Source: Sphingomonadales bacterium (GTDB taxonomy: Bacteria > Pseudomonadota > Alphaproteobacteria > Sphingomonadales > Sphingomonadaceae). From it: a stretch of DNA of 10,218 bases. The DNA lies in the NCBI GenBank assembly GCA_018067055.1, contig JAGPVK010000123.1, positions 1 through 10,218 of the forward strand, read 5' to 3'. A program made the translations under genes and the position numbers. Below are positions 6,915 to 10,218 of the stretch, piece after piece. Below the pieces are notes generated by a model. That model made no database searches. It saw only the letters and a list, made by a program, of their open reading frames with translations, and was not told where the DNA came from. Position 1 is the stretch's first letter; each line of letters opens with the position of its first letter.

Positions 6915-6927
6915 CATTGTCACAATG
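6915..6927. promoter_or_regulatory. Perfect small palindrome between rnd and lptC
   Basis: CATTGT-C-ACAATG is a perfect 6+1+6 palindrome in the 57-base gap between rnd and lptC, 23 bases upstream of the lptC start. It could be an operator or a short RNA hairpin (though a one-base centre forces some pairs to open). I cannot assign it to a known regulator, and a dyad of this length may arise by chance. Confidence 0.2.
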
Positions 6928-6949
6928 ACAGAACAAGAAATTCGAACGC

Positions 6950-7567
6950 TCAAGCATGCGCAAAAATATCTATTTCTGGCCATCCAGCCAGATCCAGTCG
7001 CGCACGGTCTGGCAGAAATTCAAAACAGGCCCGTGCCAGATCGGCTCTGCCCTCCCGCTCGAGCCGGATTTCCAGCTCATCCTTCAATCTGTGCAGAAAA
7101 CGAACATCGGAGGCGGCATAGTCCCGCTGGGCCTCGCTCAGTTCTGGGTTACCCCAATCGCTCGATTGCTGCTGCTTCGAAATATCCTGACCAAGAAGTT
7201 CGCGGACAAGTTCCTTCAGTCCATGGCGGTCGGTATAAGTCCGAATAAGCCGGGACGCGATCTTCGTGCAGAAAACTGGTTCTGCCATGACGCCCAGATA
7301 ATGCTCGATGGCGGCGAGGTCAAAGCGGGCAAAATGATAAAGTTTCAGGCGATTCTGATCGGACAGGATCGCTCGGAGGTTTGGAGCAGCATAATCACTC
7401 TGCGGACCGAAGCGGACGAGATGCTCATCGCCGTTGCCGTCCGAAATCTGAAGCAGACACAGTCGGTCACGATGGGTTTGGAGTCCCATGGTTTCCGTGT
7501 CCACCGCAACGGCACCATCGGCTAAGACGCCCTCGGGAATATCTTCCTCATGAAAAAAAACTGCCAT
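6950..7567 (-). CDS. rnd: Ribonuclease D (short, exonuclease domain only)
   Basis: A 3'-5' exoribonuclease of the DEDDy family, acting on tRNA precursors and other small RNAs. The 205-residue product contains all three Exo motifs: DTE with Asp23/Glu25 (VDTETMGL), HFARFDL with Asp83, and YAASD with Tyr150 and Asp154. The KIASRLIRTYTDRHGLKELV segment is typical of the family. It lacks the two C-terminal HRDC domains of E. coli RNase D (375 residues). Short versions like this are usual in alphaproteobacteria and commonly precede lptC, so this is not a truncation. It heads the - strand cluster and lies 57 bases from lptC. The start region has only a weak AGG 11 bases upstream. Confidence 0.95.
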   Translation of the reverse strand: MAVFFHEEDIPEGVLADGAVAVDTETMGLQTHRDRLCLLQISDGNGDEHLVRFGPQSDYAAPNLRAILSDQNRLKLYHFARFDLAAIEHYLGVMAEPVFCTKIASRLIRTYTDRHGLKELVRELLGQDISKQQQSSDWGNPELSEAQRDYAASDVRFLHRLKDELEIRLEREGRADLARACFEFLPDRARLDLAGWPEIDIFAHA

Positions 7568-7619
7568 TGCTATTTGCCTGTCTATTTTGTTTCTAGGCCA
7601 ACTTCATCTTCGCTTTTGC

Positions 7620-7641
7620 GGTGTCGGATTGACACCTTTTT
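7620..7641 (+). terminator. Terminator-like hairpin in the divergent rnd/DUF4870 intergenic region
   Basis: GGTGTC-GGATT-GACACC followed by five T's (7637-7641) has the form of a weak intrinsic terminator on the + strand. No + strand gene ends here, so it may stop stray antisense transcription through rnd, act as an operator, or be chance. The right arm also contains a perfect TTGACA (7629-7634), but no good -10 follows at the right distance. Confidence 0.3.
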
Positions 7642-7684
7642 GGCGTTCGGCTTCGAACCTCGACCAAATCTCCGGCAGCAAAAA

Positions 7685-7712
7685 TTGACAGCGGCGCCTC
7701 ATTGGATATGCT
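7685..7712 (+). promoter_or_regulatory. Sigma-70-type promoter for the DUF4870-like gene
   Basis: A perfect -35 TTGACA (7685-7690) is followed after 16 bases by TATGCT (7707-7712), a 4/6 match to the -10 box. This predicts a start of transcription near 7719 and an untranslated leader of about 80 bases before the ATG at 7800. It is the best promoter-like sequence in the divergent region 7568-7799, in which I see no gene. Confidence 0.55.
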
Positions 7713-7799
7713 ATGTGCCGCAGGCCGGTTCAAACAGCAAGTTTAGTTTGAGTTTCTTCTCCTAAGGGAATCACACGAGCAGCACAGGGATTTGACAAT

Positions 7800-8162
7800 A
7801 TGGCAGAAAATTTACCTGATCCAGCTACCCCCGGTTTCGATCTCAACAAGGCGACGATAGTCTCGCTCCTCTATATTGCCGGATTTGTTGTGGGTATCAC
7901 CGGCCTGGTGGGGTTCATTCTGGCCTTGGTCTGGAAGGATGAGGTTGCCGGAACGTGGGAAGAAAGCCATTTACAATTTCATATCATGACCTTCGTGATT
8001 GGATTCGTGGTCGGCATCATCGGCGGGATTCTGTCGTTCGTGCTGATTGGTATCCCAATCCTGCTCGCGCTCGCTGTCTGGATATTGGTCCGTTCGGTGC
8101 TGGCGTTGCTGAAAGCGCAAAAACACGAACCCATTGCCGATCCGAAAACCTGGCTTTTCTGA
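7800..8162 (+). CDS. DUF4870-like small integral membrane protein
   Basis: A 120-residue membrane protein of unknown function. A short hydrophilic head (residues 1-17) is followed by hydrophobic segments at about 19-45, 61-83 and 84-104, consistent with three helices. The loop WKDEVAGTWEESHLQFHI and the end WILVRSVLALLKAQKHEPIADPKTWLF match the layout I recall for DUF4870/Tic20-like proteins, which in sphingomonads are annotated as hypothetical membrane proteins. AGGGA at 7786-7790, nine bases before the ATG, supports the start. It has its own promoter-like sequence and lies 187 bases before the cold-shock gene, with no strong terminator between, so the two may share a transcript. Confidence 0.85.
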   Translation: MAENLPDPATPGFDLNKATIVSLLYIAGFVVGITGLVGFILALVWKDEVAGTWEESHLQFHIMTFVIGFVVGIIGGILSFVLIGIPILLALAVWILVRSVLALLKAQKHEPIADPKTWLF

Positions 8163-8252
8163 CGACAAAGATTTGAACCTCAGATTCGGCGAGCCTGTAG
8201 GGAAGCACCGAATTCATTCGCTTATTCGTCTGTTTTTCTATATAGTTGGAAG

Positions 8253-8273
8253 GCACGACAATGGGATTCGTGC
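8253..8273 (+). promoter_or_regulatory. Hairpin in the leader of the cold-shock gene
   Basis: GCACGA and TCGTGC form a perfect 6-base-pair stem with a 9-base loop (8259-8267). The ATG of a possible upstream ORF lies inside the loop, and the last base of a GGAAGG Shine-Dalgarno-like sequence overlaps the stem. Structured leaders that change with temperature are well known in front of cold-shock genes such as E. coli cspA. Whether this one acts that way is inference. A TATAGT at 8241-8246 could be a -10 box; if so, the RNA would start at about this hairpin and lack the GGAAGG. Confidence 0.4.
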
Positions 8274-8323
8274 AAAACAATGTTTCGGAAATCGTCCGCT
8301 GTGACATTGCTATTACTGGGTAG
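8261..8323 (+). CDS. Possible upstream ORF / leader peptide, 20 residues
   Basis: ATG at 8261 opens a 20-codon frame (MGFVQNNVSE...) that ends at TAG 8321-8323, 26 bases before the cold-shock start. GGAAGG at 8248-8253 is seven bases upstream of this ATG, a better ribosome-binding site than anything visible before the cold-shock ATG at 8350. The peptide has no recognisable domain and no run of a regulatory amino acid. It could be a translated leader that feeds ribosomes to the downstream gene, or a chance frame. A -10-like TATAGT at 8241-8246 would, if used, put the Shine-Dalgarno outside the transcript. Confidence 0.3.
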   Translation: MGFVQNNVSEIVRCDIAITG

Positions 8324-8349
8324 GGCGAATTGAAAGTGACGATTTAAGA

Positions 8350-9024
8350 ATGGGTTTTGATAGAAACCGGCGAGGCAGAGGCCGGGACAAACGCGACGGC
8401 TTCGGTGACGAAAACTTCGATGGATATCAAGGTGATAACGGTCCGCCCGTAGAAAGATATACGCGACCGGACAGTGATTCGGGCGGCGCCAGACGGGGCG
8501 GCGGTATGCCAGATCAGGTTGTCGGCGAAAGCACCGGTACGGTTAAATTTTTTAATGCGCAAAAGGGTTTTGGCTTCATCGTTCAAGATGGTGGCGGCGA
8601 AGATGTTTTTGTCCATATTAGTCAAGTCGAACGCGCAGGCCTGAAAGGTCTTGCTGAAGGCCAGACGTTGCGCTTTTCACTGGTCGACCGCGGCGGCAAG
8701 GTTTCAGCTTCGGACATTCAGATTGAAGGCGACCTTATCGACGTTCCGGACAGTGGCGGAAGCCCTCGTGAGGAACGCAGTGGCGGCGGAGCCCCTCGCA
8801 GGGAACTGACCGGAGAGAAAGCCACGGGTACCGTGAAATTTTTCAATGGCAGTAAAGGTTTTGGGTTCATTCAACGCGATGACGGGCAGCCTGATGCTTT
8901 CGTCCATATCTCGGCCGTAGAGCGCGCGGGTATGCGCGGCCTCGAAGAGGGCGACAAGTTGGAGTTTGAGCTGGAGGTCGATCAACGTGGCAAGACTGCT
9001 GCGGTGAATCTGGTAGCCAAATAA
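8350..9024 (+). CDS. Double cold-shock-domain nucleic-acid-binding protein
   Basis: A 224-residue cytoplasmic RNA/single-stranded-DNA-binding protein with two cold-shock domains. Domain 1 spans about 61-127 (GTVKFFN, RNP1 KGFGFIV 72-78, RNP2 VFVHI 86-90). Domain 2 spans about 158-223 (RNP1 KGFGFIQ 169-175, RNP2 AFVHIS 183-188). The usual Trp of the GxVKWF motif is Phe in both. The N-terminal 50 residues are disordered and rich in Arg, Gly and Asp (NRRGRGRDKRDGFGDE), and a Gly/Ser/Arg-rich linker joins the domains. This layout is typical of alphaproteobacterial Csp-like proteins, probable RNA chaperones. The start has no strong Shine-Dalgarno. The leader is structured, and a strong terminator follows the stop after about 20 bases. 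Confidence 0.95.
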   Translation: MGFDRNRRGRGRDKRDGFGDENFDGYQGDNGPPVERYTRPDSDSGGARRGGGMPDQVVGESTGTVKFFNAQKGFGFIVQDGGGEDVFVHISQVERAGLKGLAEGQTLRFSLVDRGGKVSASDIQIEGDLIDVPDSGGSPREERSGGGAPRRELTGEKATGTVKFFNGSKGFGFIQRDDGQPDAFVHISAVERAGMRGLEEGDKLEFELEVDQRGKTAAVNLVAK

Positions 9025-9044
9025 CCTCTCTGAACCGATCGAAC

Positions 9045-9075
9045 AAAAAAGGCGGGCTTTGGCCCGCCTTTTTTT
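9045..9075 (+). terminator. Intrinsic terminator of the cold-shock gene, bidirectional form
   Basis: GGCGGGC (9051-9057), loop TTTG, GCCCGCC (9062-9068), then seven T's (9069-9075). Six A's precede the stem, so it can also act on the - strand against transcription from the convergent autotransporter gene. It lies 20 bases after the cold-shock stop. Confidence 0.93.
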
Positions 9076-9127
9076 GTGCCCGTTCAAACCGATGCCGAGC
9101 CGCCCAATGCGGCAGCAAACGGGCACA
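9075..9127. repeat. Nested inverted repeat between the two terminators
   Basis: TGTGCCCGTT (9075-9084) and AACGGGCACA (9118-9127) are perfect 10-base inverted arms. The 33-base region between them contains a second perfect stem, GCCGC-CCAAT-GCGGC (9099-9113). Transcribed from either strand this makes a two-tier hairpin. It fills exactly the space between the two terminator hairpins. No coding frame is apparent. Function is unknown; it may be a further terminator-like or RNA-stabilising element. Confidence 0.6.
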
Positions 9128-9129
9128 GA

Positions 9130-9161
9130 AAAGCCCGCCCGGTAGCTACCGGGCGGGCTTT
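9130..9161 (-). terminator. Terminator hairpin of the autotransporter gene, perfect 32-base palindrome
   Basis: The sequence is a perfect palindrome with 16-base arms, AAAGCCCGCCCGGTAG and its complement. On the - strand it starts 16 bases after the autotransporter stop and is followed by a short T-tract (complement of AAAA at 9129-9132). It also ends in TTT on the + strand. It fits an intrinsic terminator for the - strand gene, backed up by the bidirectional hairpin at 9045-9075. Confidence 0.85.
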
Positions 9162-9176
9162 CAAGCTTTCCCATCA

Positions 9177-10218
9177 TCAGAAGCGGAAGGTAACCGCTCC
9201 TGCATAGACCTGGCTGGAAACATCCGACCGGCCAACCGTTGAATCGGCGGTGAGGTCAAACGAAATATTTCCGGCATTGTAGCGCAAGCCTACGCCAACT
9301 TCGCCCCAGTTCTTATCCGGATTTGCCAGCGCGAATGGAACCACAGCACCATTTCCGCCCACAAAATTCGCTCCAAAGGCATTAGGATTGTCCTGGAATT
9401 CATGAACATAGTTCATAGAAGCACGAAGTTGCAATTTTTTGCCCGGCTTTGACTTGAACTCGACGCCTGCGAGGCCCTGGATGCTCTCATAGTCAGGCCG
9501 AATTATCGTCAAGGCTGGGCCACCGCCCTGTTCACTGACATTGCTGAAATTGATCTTTGCTGCCCGGGCGCGGATGCCCGGAGCTATGATCGAGTCAAGC
9601 AAGTCGAGTTCCTTCGACACCCCAAACTCACCTGCATATACCATGCTGTCGTCGTCAGTCGTCAGGTTGAAGGCCTGTGCACCAAGAGCCACGTTACGCA
9701 ACGTCTCGACATTATAAGTACCCACCGTCAGGCGTCCGTCAAATACCAGGCCAGATCCTGTCTTGGTGCGACCATAAATCGAACCCATGATGGCTTTTGA
9801 CTGTGCCGTATTGCCCAGCGCAACCGTCGCATCGACATCTGAATAATATGCCGAAATACCAACCATGGATGCTTCACCGAGATAATATTCAAGGCCACCA
9901 GCGATGAAGAATCCGTCAAAATCGTCTTCTCCGCTGGCACCGGCACCAGGATTGGTAAGCGGCATGGATTCGCCGTCACCGCTAACAAAGCCACCGGCAA
10001 GATAGACCGCCATGTCTTCGTTCACGCCACCCGAACGCATTTCGGTTTCACCGGCACTACCAGCTGCGTCGCTGAGGACACTTGCACCATTCATGGCGAA
10101 ACCGCCGAGAGACGCTGCAGCCAATTGCATCGGCCGCCCGATCACCGCAACGGTGCCGCCATTGGAGGAGCGGTCAGCCAGGCTCATCCTGTTCTGATGG
10201 AAATCGGAAACATTGCCA
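9177..10218 (-). CDS. Autotransporter-like outer-membrane beta-barrel protein, C-terminal part (5' end outside window)
   Basis: The frame is open from the right edge (…GNVSDFHQNR-MSLADRSS) to a TGA at 9177-9179, giving about 346 residues. The ATG at 10187 is internal, so the true start lies beyond 10218. The sequence alternates amphipathic beta-strands typical of a 12-strand translocator, e.g. FDGFFIAGGLEYYLGEASMVGISAYYSDV, KKLQLRASMNYVHEF and WGEVGVGLRYNAGNISFDLTADSTV. It ends in VTFRF, the aromatic C-terminal signal recognised by the BAM machinery. This fits an autotransporter barrel that exports an N-terminal passenger, as in subtilase or esterase autotransporters of sphingomonads. The passenger is not in the window, so its activity is unknown. 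A simple outer-membrane barrel is a less likely alternative. Confidence 0.85.
   Translation of the reverse strand, partial: GNVSDFHQNRMSLADRSSNGGTVAVIGRPMQLAAASLGGFAMNGASVLSDAAGSAGETEMRSGGVNEDMAVYLAGGFVSGDGESMPLTNPGAGASGEDDFDGFFIAGGLEYYLGEASMVGISAYYSDVDATVALGNTAQSKAIMGSIYGRTKTGSGLVFDGRLTVGTYNVETLRNVALGAQAFNLTTDDDSMVYAGEFGVSKELDLLDSIIAPGIRARAAKINFSNVSEQGGGPALTIIRPDYESIQGLAGVEFKSKPGKKLQLRASMNYVHEFQDNPNAFGANFVGGNGAVVPFALANPDKNWGEVGVGLRYNAGNISFDLTADSTVGRSDVSSQVYAGAVTFRF

Noticed and set aside
6931..6947. GAAC-N9-GAAC resembling an alphaproteobacterial LexA box
   Set aside because: The known spacing is seven bases between the half-sites; here it is nine, and neither neighbouring gene is a typical SOS gene.
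6950..7567. RNase D as a truncated pseudogene because it lacks HRDC domains
   Set aside because: All catalytic residues are present, and exonuclease-only RNase D of about 205 residues is normal in alphaproteobacteria.
8184..8213. ATTCGG...CCGAAT dyad after the DUF4870-like gene as a terminator
   Set aside because: The stem is only six base pairs with an 18-base loop, and the nearest T-run is about 19 bases further on.

Overview
The window looks like chromosomal DNA of an alphaproteobacterium, most likely a member of the Sphingomonadales. This is inferred from three things: the gene order rnd-lptC-lptA-lptB-rpoN, a double cold-shock-domain protein with an MGFDRNRRGRGRDKRDGFGDE-type head, and a DUF4870-like membrane protein of the kind I associate with sphingomonads. 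I see no phage, transposase, CRISPR array, tRNA or rRNA. The window reads as core chromosome with short intergenic regions.

Left part (1-3199, + strand): the tail of an unidentified gene is followed by alanine dehydrogenase (ald). A long imperfect inverted repeat then separates ald from a tightly coupled three-gene unit. This unit is a short-chain dehydrogenase, a 69-residue DUF5818-like protein and a GNAT acetyltransferase, joined by two 4-base ATGA overlaps.

Middle part (3196-7567, - strand): the genes are transcribed right to left in the order ribonuclease D, lptC, lptA, lptB, rpoN. LptC, LptA and LptB are the inner-membrane, periplasmic bridge and ATPase parts of the lipopolysaccharide transport machine. 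Sigma-54 follows lptB after 2 bases. lptC and lptA abut exactly, but lptA and lptB are separated by a 194-base gap. The rpoN and GNAT stop codons overlap tail to tail inside one CTAG, so no intrinsic terminator fits between them.

Right part (7568-10218): a well-formed sigma-70-type promoter precedes a DUF4870-like three-helix membrane protein. Next is a 187-base leader with a hairpin and a possible 20-residue upstream ORF, then the double cold-shock protein. The convergent space after it holds three consecutive hairpins (9045-9161). Last is the C-terminal beta-barrel part of an autotransporter-like outer-membrane protein on the - strand, cut by the window edge.

I found no clearly new multi-gene system. 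The observations most worth a second look are non-coding: the cold-shock leader, the hairpin cluster, the dyads upstream of ald, the inverted repeat after ald, the hairpin at the SDR/DUF5818 junction and a sigma-54-like element in the lptA-lptB gap.
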